From positions 21,406,779-21,470,778 of the forward strand of contig SSBO01000012.1 of assembly GCA_005281725.1 (NCBI GenBank): 64,000 nucleotides of DNA, in the 5' to 3' direction. This stretch comes from Wuchereria bancrofti. Taxonomy: Eukaryota; Nematoda; Chromadorea; Rhabditida; Onchocercidae. The position numbers and the translations under genes were made by a program. Shown here one piece after another: positions 1 to 14,604 of the stretch. The notes under the pieces are model-generated. The model saw only the letters and a list, made by a program, of their open reading frames with translations. It did not search any database and had not been told where the DNA came from. Within the stretch, counting starts at the first letter, position 1; every line of letters begins with the position of its first letter.

Positions 1-1352
1 GTCTATTATGTGAAATTTTTTCTATTATTGGTTGAGCATGTAGGTTTTGCTTTTTGCTGCTTGTAGAACGACAAATGTTTTGTTTATTTTGTTTATTTCT
101 CGTCATCATTTTTTGCATTTCTTCCCATCGATGGCCATAACTAGGTGGTAATGATGGATGCATGAAGCCATTACCAGAAAGTCTAAACACATTTTATGCT
201 TATACTCATATCTGTGACAATTTATCATTAATTTCCAAAATAGCAATTAATTTTTGCAAAAATATGAATTTATTCATTTGATTACTTAGCTGATCTGGTT
301 GGCCCTGGTAATTGCTGATTGTTATGTCGAAAGTATGCTGATCTCATTACTTTACGTAATTGCATGCTGTTCATGGTGTTATAATTTTTTTTGTGATTAT
401 ATCGTCGGCGTGGAAATGTATCCTTTGTGATAAGCTTAAAATGAGTCAAATTTTAGTGATTACTAGTTGATGCATGGATGACGGATATGAAGAGGTGATA
501 TTGATTTTTTTTTTTTTTTAAACATTACTTTGAAAATTTTATGGTCATCATGTTCCATGAAAACAGTAATTGGTGGTCGTAGTTGAATATGATAAGCTCG
601 TCGATGATAGTGATACATGTTGCCATCACTTCGATATAGGCATATTAGATTGTTTCGGAAACTGTAACTTACCATACCTTCACTGATATGAAGTTGTACA
701 GCATTTGGAAGTAGGGCGCTCTGCAATTTACTTTTAAATCATTAGGATGATAATTTTATTGAATTGAAACTAACTAATTGACTTCCTTGTTTATTATGTT
801 TTATTTACAGTTGGGTAGTATTTAATAGAAATATGAAAGTTTTATTAGAATATTAGAAATGAAATATTTACAATTTGTTGTAGTGTCATTTTGAAGACTG
901 ATGAAGCTTCCACAATAGCAACAGCTAATTTCCCATTGACATTTATATCCAAGATCATTTTACGAGTTAATCTTTCTGAATTGTTTCTCTTCCCTTTCTC
1001 ATACATTTTACTTTCATCTTCTTTGATAATCTTTCGGCAACTACTTAAATTTACTTCGTTTTCTTGGGAAGGATAATGAAATACTAATCTGAGGATTATT
1101 CAAAGGTAGTTTTATAATTAATGATAAGAAATGAAATTTAGTTAAAATAGAAATTTCAATTATTATTTCAGAGAAAATAAGCCAGTTATGTAAGATATTT
1201 ACGGATAATGCATCTTTAGACATGCTATTTAAAAATCACTTTAGTAATATATTTGCCAGTTTTACACCAAATCGATTCACTTGGTTTCGTGGTATCTTGT
1301 AATAAAAATAGGCGGCGATAAATGCTACTGCTTCTTCAATTTCTCGATACAT
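1..1352 (-). CDS. BTG/Tob family protein (FOG-3/Tob-like), 3' end outside window
   Basis: Five exons join in frame: 1240-1352, 872-1088, 529-720, 286-434 and 182 to the window edge, giving 284 residues so far. The first exon, MYREIEEAVAFIAAYFYYKI, followed by PRNQVNRFG, has the shape of the BTG/Tob N-terminus (MxxEIxxAxxFIxxYLYxKxPRxxVxxFG). Exon 3 carries LPN...LHI...VSYSF...LICLY, matching the LPxDL..WID...VSY....VLY stretch that ends the BTG domain. The central WYPE block is reduced to HYPS, so the domain is divergent. After about residue 175 the protein is basic, rich in Arg, Asn, Gln and Lys, and not recognised. Family knowledge: BTG/Tob proteins bind the CCR4-NOT deadenylase; C. elegans FOG-3 directs the sperm fate. 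Exon 4 uses an AAG acceptor. The start is the first Met of the domain. It lies antisense to, and left of, the visible exons of the fumarate reductase. The family call is fairly firm; FOG-3 versus Tob is open. Confidence 0.72.
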
Positions 1353-1629
1353 ACTTTTCTAATAATCTGAATTTTGCTTATCTTCATTTTAAATTCATTT
1401 TGAAGTGAAAACCTGAGCAAAGTTCTAGCACTGATGTTAAAATGCTGTAGGTGCTATTCTCCAGCCTTATAACGAAGTGTATTACATAAGAGAAATGGTT
1501 TTTCCTAATGGAACTTAGTAAAAAGGAAGCTAACTGTAAATGAGCGAGTTTCTAATATTGACAAATTTTTTGTAATTGACTTATTTATCTTACTTTCATG
1601 GTAACAATTCAATAAATGCAAATTTTTAG

Positions 1630-3571
<1,942 letters not shown>

Positions 3572-5283
3572 AACGTTCGTTAGGTCATTTTTTGTTCTTC
3601 TATTTACGAGGTTGTGAGAACTCTGGAATTTCAGTTATTCATTTTTGATTTTAATATGAATTATTTGAAAAATATTGTGATATCACATTTTCTGAGATCA
3701 TCTTATTACAAATGTTATACCAGGTAATTTTCCTGTTTTTTATTTCTGAACTGTACCGTCTGACTTTATTAGATTTTCACGTTTTAATTTTTCAATATAC
3801 ATTCTGTACCATTTCAAAGTGCACGGAATCATCTATGAAAGAACATATGTATCAAGCGGAATCTATCATTATAATGCATGTATGATCTTGCTGAATAGCA
3901 CGTTTCTTTATCCTTTACGTAGCATATTTTGTAATGATTGTTTCATGGCGTCAATTTACGTTATGTAAGCCAATTGTTTCACATAAAAGGTGCTCTCAGT
4001 GCAAATAGGCATCACAGTTATTTGTTTGAGTTTGTTTAAATCGAAAGTTGTTTTAAAGTTAATTTTTGAGATTTTGTAAACTTCATATGCAATGATTATT
4101 TTTGTCGAAGTAAATTTATGATTTACACTTTCTCATCATGTGAAAGAATACAACGTCTGCATCCAGCAAAGCTAATTTTTATGTCATTATGCTGATTTGT
4201 TTGATTTTTCTTGCTATCATTTGTTGTAGTTTTATTTCTCAGGAAATCAGGAAATTTTGTATCATGATACAAAATTTGTATTTAATCGGCTATGTAGTAG
4301 TTGCATTGCAAGTCCCTAAATCTTTTTCAATCTTTTCCAGATGGTGAAAAAATCTTTTTTTTTCTAATCTTTTTTCAATCTTTTTTAAATTACAGCACCA
4401 GTCCAATTTTTCGGTAAAGATTACATTGAAATTTGAAAACTAGGACTATCTGCTTGCCGTATCGTCGTAGTTTCCATATAACTCTTAACTGTTAAAGGAT
4501 TTTAAGCCGCCAATTCTTCGGGAAATGATTCTTTCTTATCATATTTCTTTTAGCTACTGTACCCTAAGATGTCGCACTGGTGACATGGTTGACTCGTTCC
4601 CTTGAAAGTATCATTAGAATGATCTAATTAATTATATGTTTACTGCTTCTAAGTGACAAATGTCTAAACAAAGATATCAGAAATGAATAATTCAACAATC
4701 CCACAACTACTTTCCAAATAAGAAGCGCAAAACTACCTGAATCCTCTCAGTTTGAATAGGCGGCTTTTTGCAATTCATTTGCTTATCGTATCTTTATAAC
4801 AATTTAGTTGGAATGGCTTACCATGCATACGCGTACGTAGTGAATGGGTGGTCGCGCGCGGCGGTGATTGTATATTTCGTATCACTGTGAATGGGGGGTG
4901 GTGGTAGTGGTAGTTTCATTGTATTTGTGCTAATAGTTTGGTACCGAGGGATCTGAGTGGTACTGTTTTGTTACGATTGTTATCTGACAATGAAAAAAAG
5001 GTAGCAACATGTAACCCTATGTTCATTTGCCAAGTGAGTTTCAAACCGAAATGCTCACATACATCGTTTGTGATGTACAGTTATTTTGGCAATGATGAAA
5101 TTGAATGATCAGATGGTCATTAATAAACCCTGATTTAATAAGCCCTGATACCATAGTTACTGGTTTGCTTGTCACCGGTTTTGGTATCATTCCAGATCGG
5201 GACTGTTTGGAAAGATTCTGTGTCGTACAATTTTTTTTTCGTCAGGCAGTAGTTTGAATTCCATTGATGGCTGTTGTCGCGGC
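3572..5283. other. Intergenic region between fumarate reductase and FUBP genes
   Basis: No convincing exon on either strand. The first part is presumably the 3' UTR of the fumarate reductase gene. Around 4826-4870 the A+T-rich background breaks into a short stretch dense in CG dinucleotides (for example GGTCGCGCGCGGCGG), followed by a G-rich run (GGGGGGTGGTGGTAGTGG). This lies about 420 bases upstream of the FUBP start and may be its promoter. Confidence 0.4.
5244..5245 (+). promoter_or_regulatory. Probable 3' splice (possibly spliced-leader) acceptor upstream of FUBP start
   Basis: A run of nine T followed by CGTCAG ends at 5245, 38 bases before the ATG at 5284. The position suits a trans-splice acceptor or the end of a 5' UTR intron. 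The sequence alone cannot tell which. Confidence 0.4.
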
Positions 5284-8200
5284 ATGTCTACAGGCATAAT
5301 CTCTACCGACGCTATTCAGGACGCATTACAACGCGCTAAAGAGGTATGCTAATTTCGTATTCTCAAAGAATTGAGATTTTATCTAATGAAGTGCAGTGTT
5401 ATGCATTCTGCAGTGTACCGTATAAAATTTTTCGGTATTTATTACTGTTATTATTTTGATTAATTCCCTGCAGAAGTTTTCGTGATGTTTTTCTCATCTA
5501 GATCAACCTTTCTGTGTCCGTTTATTTTGGGAAATGATTAGGCAAAATTGAATTCGAAAATCACTGCATCACTTACCATTATTGCCATCATATAGTACTG
5601 TTAGCGATGGAATTGAAATATTTGCACATTTAACAAATGCGTTGTTACAAACGTTTTGTTTTGTTGGATGAAAGTATAATAATGCATTTGAATAGGCCAA
5701 GTTGAAGACTTCTTGTCTCCTTATATTCTGTAAAATATGGGACTGTGGTTATCAGTTCAAGGATGTTATTGCTTAGGATTGGGAATAGAGGAATGATTGT
5801 GTTGTTTCATAGTTTATATTACTTTTTGCATTCAATTTACTAGATCAATGATTTTTCTCAAGTTTTACTCAGACTACATTGCTATATTTTCACGTATTTG
5901 CTTAAAATTGATTTTGAGAAGAATGCGAAATTACCGCTAGATTCTGTTTGTTAATCAGAGTAGTGAATTATATACATTTATTTATTTATTTATATATTTA
6001 TATATGCTTGCCAAACCTCCACCCATTTGTTCTCATTTCATTTTGGGTTGCTTCGGAAAATTTCCCATCCGGAAATATAGTGTAAAAAATTCCCCATGGT
6101 TTTATAATGTGGTACGGTTATGTTGACCCGCTATGAAAAGATTAACATCCAAAGTTATGACATCAAATTGGACTGAATGCCTCCTGCATAATGATGATGA
6201 TAATGATGATGCCATTTGGTTTTGGAAATTTGTTGTCTGGAATGAAATAAAAACTATTTGCCATATGTGCAGTACCTCGGTTTTTATCGTAAGTTTGATG
6301 TTACGTGACATTTTTTTTTGAAAAAAAGATGATGCTTATTTATAGATTTTTATTCATGGTATCATAAGTGATAATTGATTGTACATGCATTTATAGTATA
6401 TGTTCATATTTTGCTTGTTATGTTTAGCTCGCTGCTTCTTCACATTCGAATCCGCAGAAACGACCGAATTCGGACGATTCATCTAACCGTACGTACCAGT
6501 GATTCACTTGTTATTTTGCATACATTGATGCGTTAAACAGTCACACTTTCATATTAGGAAGTTATTGCGTTGAGACGTTCCGTTTTTGACCGGTGTAATA
6601 CGCGTTTATACGGTATTTCATTGCAATTTATGGATTTTTTAAAGTGAAGTCTTCAATTTTCATAAAACGTACATAAATCGATTACGTTTTCTCCATGGAT
6701 TTTGGTTGTTGATGTGAATTATTTCGATTAATTTTCAAACGGCTGATTTTCAACTTGTCAATTTTATCAGTGCAATTGTGCATTTTATTTAAAACTCTAT
6801 ATTTGCAGTGCGTATATTATATTTTTGGTGTTTTTGCATGCATGATATACAAATATAAAATAGCTGAAATTTAATATGCAAATTACCGTTTTGGGGATTG
6901 AAAATTCGTTTGCAATTTTTTCAGTGTATCCAACCAAAAGGGTCAATATCACTGGAAACACAATGGACATGGGCGGAAGCATGCAAATCTCAACACTTGG
7001 AGGTCCGGGTCACGTTGCTGCAGGCGGTATGCCGCCAGTTGGAGGTGTTGGAGAAGTTGTTATGGAAACAATGGAGGTTCCCGACCATTGTGTTGGCCTT
7101 GGTAATGGTAGATGTTTTGCTGTAGTCTGTACTCATTTACTGTTTTTTTTTTTTTTGAATTCGCTTGATTTTTTTTTCAGCTGAACATCTAATTAATTTA
7201 ATTACAAATAATAATGTGATGTTATTTCTTATAGTGATTGGCCGTGGTGGTGAACAAATATCACAGATTCAGTCACAGACCAACTGTCGCGTACAAATGT
7301 CACCCGAATCAGATGGGAACAATATGCGTCAGTGTACTTTACAAGGCAGTAAAATGTCCGTAGATCGCGCAAGGGCAATGATAAATGAGGTTGATTCTTG
7401 CTTTGTTATGTTTCTGTTTCTTTTGCGTTTCATACTAGTGGAAATCTATTTATCTGATTGTATGGTGTAAATTTTCTGCTAATTTCTATTTCTGTGTATT
7501 ATATTGAGTTGCATTAATTTTCTGCAAATTTCTGTTTGTAGAATTTAATACTCCGAACCACTGCAGTCCGTTTCTCTGGACGGGTTTTACCCTTTCGATT
7601 TTTCTAAATTATTGGTCAGGTTGCGTCATTTACTAATAGTTATCCCCAATTGTATAGTATTTCGCGCTTTTTTATCGAGCATTGAAGATTTAACACTATG
7701 TAGTACTGTTACTGCGTGAAAATCCAGGGGATTTTTTTAGTCTACATTTTAATGCTGTTCTATGTTTTTTTTTCAAACTCGGTATTACATCAACATATTT
7801 ATAACGTAAAATTATAATGAAGTGGTAATTTCTGTGCTTGCTTTCAGGTAATAGCTCGAGCAGGAAATCGTCCTCCGCCGAACCGAGCAGGCCATTTTGA
7901 TGGTGGTATACCTGTTGGTACTGGCCGTCAAATAACTCAAGAGATGTTTATTCCTGGTGCAAAATGTGGCCTCGTAATTGGAAAAGGAGGAGAAACAATT
8001 AAAAATATTCAGGTGCGCCAATAGAAATGTTTGACACTATTAATCTTGTAATCTTCGTGGATTACTTTGTATTTTTGTCACCTGTTATTATGTTTCAGGA
8101 GCAAACTGGTGTTAAAATGGTTATGATACAAGAAAATCAAGAAAGTGGAGGACAACCAAAACCTTTGCGTATTACTGGTGATCCCGAAAAAGTCGAGAAT

Positions 8201-10870
8201 GCTCGAAGAATGGTTGAAGAAATTTTGCAGTCGCGTGAAGACCATCCGCCTGGACATTTCGGTTTCCCTGGATCATTCGGAATAAGCGGCGGGCAGCGTT
8301 CGATTGGCGAAGTAAGATTTTTTATTTTCTGGTTGACTTAATGGCAATTACATGAGTTTACAATGCGACAGTATCCACCTGTTTTATTGATGATGATCTG
8401 GCAACTTCTTTATTTTAGGTAATTGTTCCTCGTGCTTCGGTTGGAATGATTATTGGAAAAGGTGGAGAGACGATCAAACGTCTTGCTGCTGAATCAGGAG
8501 CTAAAATCCAGTTTAAACCTGATGGTTTGTTTTTTAACTCTTGATTACGGTAATATGTTATTTTGCTGGTATTCAAATCTTCAATCTATTCTGTAGAAAA
8601 CATTTTATATGAAGTGATAGAACGTATTCCATTTAATACTAAAGTAAAGAAAGGTGAAAACTGGGAAATTTTGCATATCGATTTATTGCAGATGATCAGA
8701 CAGCGCAAGAACGATGTGCTGTCATTCAGGGCACTGCTGAACAGATTGCAAAAGCGACACAGTTCATTTCCGAACTTGTCAAAAAGAGTGGTGCGGCAGG
8801 TGGTGCGGAGATGTTCTACATGCACGTTCCATCGAACAAAACAGGATTGGTGATTGGTAAAGGAGGGGAAACTATTAAACAGGTAATCTTTGTTCTTTCC
8901 GTAGTTTTTTAATAGAAGTCTTCAGATATCAAAGATTTTAATAGGTGAAAGCTTTCTGTTTATTATTATTCTCTTCTTCCAGTTCCATTAATTGCATTGC
9001 CTGGAAGTGTCAGATCATTTCTATTTTTTCAATATTAATGCATTTCTAATTTTTCATCCTTTCATTTTGCGTTCATCTTCCAAAGAAAAATGAATAGTTT
9101 GGTTATGTTGTGATAATTGATAATGATGATTGATGTAGATTATTCCTGTTCTTTTTTGCTTGGAAGTCAGGTCTTCTCTAGTTATATTCCCAGACACATT
9201 GCGTAAATAAATTATGGCGCTTGTGTGGTATGAATAATAGATTTGTTAATAAATTTCATAGGTAACTGATGAATAACCAGCTGACATCACAGACTTCCAG
9301 AACTCTTTTAAGATATGTGCGGAAAGTGGAGCGCATGTTGAATTATCACGAGATCCGCCGCCGAATGCATCCGAGAAAGTTTTTATTATAAAAGGAACAC
9401 CTTATCAAATCCATCATGCACAACATATTATTCGTATCAAGGTATTTCATTTATTCCTGAAATTTTTTTCTTTTCTTTTACATACGACGAGGGATTTATA
9501 GGGCAATTTTTCTTAATTAATCCTAGTACTTTTCTGTAAAATTCGTTGTTTGGAAGGAAGACTGTCTGTAATTAATGTAGCATGTGGGCGACACTGGGTC
9601 AGTTGAAGTCTGCGTGGGTCTTGTTGTATAGTCATAGTTAATGGGAAATTGTTCTAAAAAAAGTTTTTTTAGGTTGGTGATATTGCTCCAGGAACGCCAG
9701 TACCGCAGTTTCATGGACAAGGTGGTCCAGGGGCGGGTGGTGATGCATTTGGAGTTGGACATAACACTGTACCAAGTGCTCCTCAAGGATATGGTAATGG
9801 TAACGCACAATTCGCTGGCGCTGGTATTGGTGGACAAGCAGGAGCGCAATGGAACACCACTTTTGGTAAATGCTGTGTTTGAATATGAAGAGATTTTGTT
9901 ACTGGATAAAAAGGGTGCACGTAATACAATAATTGTATAACAATGGTGCTGCGCTTTTAGGTCATCAGCAAAGTGATCCCGGACAAGCTGCTTGGAATCA
10001 GCAATATTATGGACAGCAAGGACAGCAGCAGCCTGGTTATCAGCAGGGAGCGTACGCGACCCAGTATCAGCAGCCAGCACAACCGCAACCACAACCAGCG
10101 CAGACAAGTGCAGCTCCAGCAGTGAATCCGCAAACAGGTATGTTACAGTATGCGATAACAAGAAAAGAAATTTTTGGGTTTTTACAGGAGATTGGATAAA
10201 TATGAAAGTGTCTCCTACAGGATTCCTGAATTGTAATATTTTTAACAAACGTCTTTGTGACAGCGCATTTGACTTATACTATCTGATACACTTGTTGTTA
10301 ATTCCGTTCATAAGTTTCAGAATTTTTATGAAGATTACTGAAGGAGAATACTAAGAAAAATTTTCGCTATTTCGCTGAAGTCTGTTCAAAGTGTTTGAAG
10401 ATTTTAAGATTTACATTTCATCACATCCGTTACATTTCAGGTCAACCTGATTATAGTGCACAGTGGGCAGAGTATTATCGTAGCATGGGTATGCATGAAC
10501 AGGCAGCCGTTATCGAAAATCAGCTGAAGCAAAATGCTGCTGCTGCCGCTGCTGCTGCTGCTGTTGCGCAACAACCAGCTGCACAAGCAAGACCTCAACA
10601 ACCGGTAAGTTTTCCAAATAATATTTTTGTCTGTGATTCATGAAAAAAATCTAGATTGTTACTTTTTTGTAGGAAAATTCTTCGGAAACGTTGTAGATGA
10701 AATAAAAATGGAAATTTTTATTAACTGTATGTCTTATTATAATTAAACCACATTGCTTGTAGGGATATGGCGCTTACGGTGCTCAGCCAATTACAGCGCA
10801 GAATCAGTTCAGTTACGGAACACCGCAAGCACAGCCTCAGGGAGGTTATCAATTCCAGCAACAATATTAA
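5284..10870 (+). CDS. FUBP/KSRP-type protein with four KH domains
   Basis: Thirteen exons (5284-5343, 6428-6488, 6925-7101, 7235-7389, 7848-8012, 8099-8311, 8419-8524, 8692-8882, 9313-9441, 9673-9865, 9961-10137, 10441-10604, 10763-10870) total 1899 bases, giving 632 residues. Four KH domains carry GxxG loops: IGRGGEQIS, IGKGGETIKNIQ, IGKGGETIKRLA and IGKGGETIKQ. A Gly/Gln-rich C-terminus follows, with a PDYSAQWAEYYRSMG motif of the family's tyrosine-rich tail and a run of about nine alanines (10535-10565). Family knowledge: far-upstream-element-binding proteins bind single-stranded DNA or AU-rich RNA in the nucleus and cytoplasm, controlling transcription, splicing and mRNA decay. The exon-9 acceptor is ambiguous. 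The AAG at 9310-9312 gives a KH4 of normal length; the CAG at 9298-9300 would add four residues (NSFK). The start is the first ATG after the upstream acceptor. The family call is firm. Confidence 0.95.
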
Positions 10871-13800
10871 AGCAGTAATGATGAAAGTTGAAAGTTGGCA
10901 TGTTTTATTACTTTATTATTTCTTATTCTTCTTTCTTTTCCTTAAATTCTTCTTGTGTCTGATACTTTTAAATCGGAACAGGTCGTCAATTCTTCGAGAA
11001 GTACAACACAGTGTTTGCTGTTGGATAATATATAATTTTAGTAAGTATATGGTGTTCGCTTTGTAGTTCTTTTCGTGAGAGGGGAACTATAAAGAAGTGT
11101 ATATGCTATGCAGAATTAACAAACAGAAGTTTGGGTTCTTTTGTGTTCCACAACTGGTTTTTGCTTTGTAAGAATAGGTGTTTTGGATGGTTTGCTTAGA
11201 CAATATTCAATTTTAGTTCGTAATAGAATTTAGGCCACTTCTGCTTTGTTTCTTTTGGTTATTCGTAGACACATGGTTACCCTTTTCATCAGTTGGTGGT
11301 TCGTTTTTTTTCTTTTTGTGGCTGAAGAAATATGTTTTGAATATTCAGGAGATCTCCCTGTGCTTTTTTTTTTCTTGAAAAAAAAATGCTATTGCTATAC
11401 TGCTTTGTATCCAATAATTCTCAGCAAAATGCGTTGTTCAAATTGTTTTTTATTTTTTCGCCTCCCCGTTGTTTTTTCTTTTAGAATATTTGGTGGATTT
11501 TACATAATTTTTTGTTTTACGAAGTTAAAATTGCTTGTGTTCTACCAATGCATTTCCAGTATATTGTTATAATTTGATGATAGTTGAGTTATTTTTTAAT
11601 TTTTGCAGTCATGATTTTATAAGCATTCTCACTGCCCGTATAGATGTCTTGTTGGATTTATGACGATAATAATGTTATCACCGGTATGTTAATTATTGAA
11701 ATGATTGTTTTGACACTACGTTGTTAATTGCTATTACCTTCTGGTCATCCTCATACATGCGTTCATTTTGCTTCTCTGTTTTGATCGTTTGTTACAATTG
11801 ATGACTGTTGCAGATGATAATGAAGATGACGATAATTATTCTATTGATAGAGAATCATGATTTTGGGCGTATTTTGTTTTGCTGACTTTTTTGTCGGTCT
11901 TTTTTTTTCTCTCTCTCTCTCTTTGAGACATCTTCACAAGTACTATACATGAAGATTATCATTAGTGAAAAAGAATATGAATTTTTTTCTTTCCAGTGAT
12001 TGACCTGTTCTGGTAAAATTATATATGTATGTGTGTGTGTGTGTTATATGGCATACAACATGCTACTGATTGATGTATGACGATGTCGTAATTATGATCA
12101 GAAATCCACTTTTCAAAGCTATACGGGTGTTGCTGTTATTTGCTCTTGTTTTCCCTCCCTCTATGCTTTTTTTTTACATACAAATTTCTCTTTAACCATT
12201 TATTGATTACCATTTTAATAGTGCAAGGATTTTTTTTTTCTTGAAAAATGCGAACGCCTATGTATGATGGGACATAATATGTGTTCTGTGTTATGTGTCT
12301 GGTTGTTCATTTTCATTTGTGTTTTCTGTTGGTTGGCTTATTTTGTTAATTTCATATGTACGACACTGTGTTGTTCACTTCTCGAAGAAATCAGGACTTT
12401 GTTCAATTTATTAACATCATTTTTTGTCTGATATTCATCTCTAATTGCAAAACCTTTTTTTCTTTTTCTCTCTCTCTCTCTCTCTCCCACTCCCGTCTTA
12501 AATTATTTTTTTTCTCATAGCGTCGTAAATTCCTTTCCCTCTTTCCCTTCAGGTTGTTTTACGCAGTTTCACAGGGAGCTGACTGATTATTTATGCTATA
12601 TCATTTGCATAAATTTTTTTCTGCATGATAGTCTCCTTAAATGTTGAATTTTTTTGGCGATGTTTCTTTTTTTTTTCTCCTAGTTATTCTGTAATTTTTA
12701 TATTCTTTGAGTTTATTTGGAAGTTACATTTTCTGCATATTGTTAGGTGTTGTCTTTTATTTTAATTAATTTATCCACTGCATACCTTTTATGTTCTAAC
12801 GACGTTCTTTTCCCTGCGTTTTTTTTTTTTCATTGTGTTTGATTTTTTTTTCTGCTCTTCACTCGTTTGTTTTCCCTCCAACCCATGTTAAAATGTTTTT
12901 CCAATTTATTTGTAATTGTTTGAAATGATTTGTACCCTCTATTCATGCTCCTTGTTGGTTGCAGTTTTTCCTTTCATTTGTATCCTTATTTTGAGGTGTT
13001 TTTCGTCCATGAACGATAATAAACTATCAGAAATGAAATTGATGACGCATCGAGAAGTTGAACGATTTTCAGTCGCTAATCATCAAAAGTATAAGTTGTA
13101 ATTTTTAAGCTTGTCGGGATAAAATGCAGGAATCCGATTGTTTTTAGTTAAAATGGTCCTAAGAAGTCTCTGAAAACGGTCGTGGTGGGTAAGTGTAGAG
13201 ATTTTTTTTATCATTCGGGATTTTTGCAAAATACGAAATTGGTTAATTATTTAATTCTTAGTGGGAGAACTACGAGAAGTGGACTTTGAAGAATATTAGT
13301 GATACTCCATATTCCTTTTCTACTGCATAATCCTTTCTAATACGATACTTACAATATCAATGCATGGTCATCGTATTATCCCCGAAATCGGTTAGTGTTG
13401 TCATATGAAGAAAACGGAGAGTAGCTACTGATAATATCTTAGTACTGATAATCTGATAAAAAACAAACGGAAGCATTTCAATAATGCAAAGATTTGATGT
13501 TGACTATGATTGTGTATCAATTGAGTGATGTCATAATGCTTGAGCTTTTTCTGTTTAAAAAATTTCTTATTTGGAAATCTTCAGAAATTGGAACGCGAAA
13601 ATAATAGGAAACATTTTTGTTCTATATGTATAGCAGATTTTAAAATTCTCAATTTCAATCAATACATCCCATAGATTGGAAAAACGGAAAACAGTGTAAA
13701 AGCACCTGAAAAAAGTAATATTATTACATGTGAAAATAGAATACAAAGAAATGAATGATCAGCTAAAGGTTGTATTGAAATTTTTAAGCTTTAAAAGCAT

Positions 13801-14604
13801 CAAAAAATTTATTGGGTTATTTTGCTATGCATTATTTGAAGAATAGTTGGCAAAAATATCATGAATTTTAAATTAATTTTGTTCTACTACAGTGAAATTT
13901 TTTTAAAAAAAACTTTACGTTGCGTTTTTTTTTTTTTTGCAGAACAATAATTACTGGTTGTTTGGAAAAGTTAAACTAACATATAAGCAAGCGATTTATT
14001 TGATGAAATTTATTTGATACATAGCATTTACAATGAAATATGGAATAGCTTTCAGCGATCCGATTAAGCTCTAAAATTCTTTTTATTTTTAAATATTCGA
14101 ATTGAAGATGCATTTCGTCATTATTTCTGTTTTCTGATATTAAGAAATGAAAAATCTAAAATTGCTTAAATTGGAATGTTAGAATTTATATCAGAATTTT
14201 CTGTGTTAAATTTTTGATTTCATTTTTGTTCAACAAATTGTATATATTTGGTTGTGCCATTCAAAAAAAAAAATTTTTTTAAACACCTTTCACTCTCTAG
14301 CTAATCTTTCTTTTTTAGTTTCCGAAAATCCCACTTGAAGAACATAGGATAATGAATTTATTTTGAATTATATTCAGGAGGATCTAATAATTTATAATAA
14401 ATTGCATATCATTTGCAAATGAGTTTGCAACTTTATAACTTGAAAATATCGCAAAAGGACTGATTACTTCATCGATATTAATCACTTATGAGAGGTAGTT
14501 TTAATGAAATTAGCATATTAAAATAGTTATAACTAGTAGAAACAATGAAAAGATTTGTATAAACTGAATTAAAATTTCCTCTTTTGTGCAATTAAATGTG
14601 TCTT
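10871..14604. other. Long non-coding stretch downstream of FUBP, T-rich on the + strand
   Basis: No exon chain could be built on either strand. Roughly the first 2 kb are strongly T-rich with many poly-T and CT runs, consistent with a long 3' UTR. Simple repeats include (CT)n near 11911-11922 and 12467-12486, and a (GT)n tract near 12027-12045. Open frames here (for example 11246-11572) are low-complexity translations of T-rich DNA. A short frame at 13010-13101 and an NGPKKSLKTVVV-like run near 13153-13190, followed by GTAAGT, were noted but lack partners. Confidence 0.5.
12467..12486 (+). repeat. (CT)n microsatellite
   Basis: Ten consecutive CT units in the T-rich region after the FUBP gene. 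A shorter CT run and a GT run lie upstream. Confidence 0.9.

Noticed and set aside
6102..6321. Pair of overlapping open frames on both strands
   Set aside because: Within FUBP intron 1, low-complexity GATGAT repeats, no exon signals that fit the gene.
8563..8853. 96-codon + strand frame between FUBP exons
   Set aside because: Out-of-frame reading of FUBP exon 8 plus intron sequence. The KH3-KH4 linker in the other frame is clearly the real one.
9523..10248. 241-codon minus-strand open frame, the longest in the window
   Set aside because: Antisense to FUBP exons 10 and 11. The Gln/Gly/Ala-rich coding sequence naturally leaves the opposite strand open. No homology or splice support.
11246..11572. 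108-codon + strand frame after FUBP
   Set aside because: Phe/Leu-rich translation of T-rich 3' UTR-like DNA.
13150..13195. NGPKKSLKTVVV-like run followed by GTAAGT
   Set aside because: Looks like a small exon end, but a stop codon directly precedes it and no partner exon was found.
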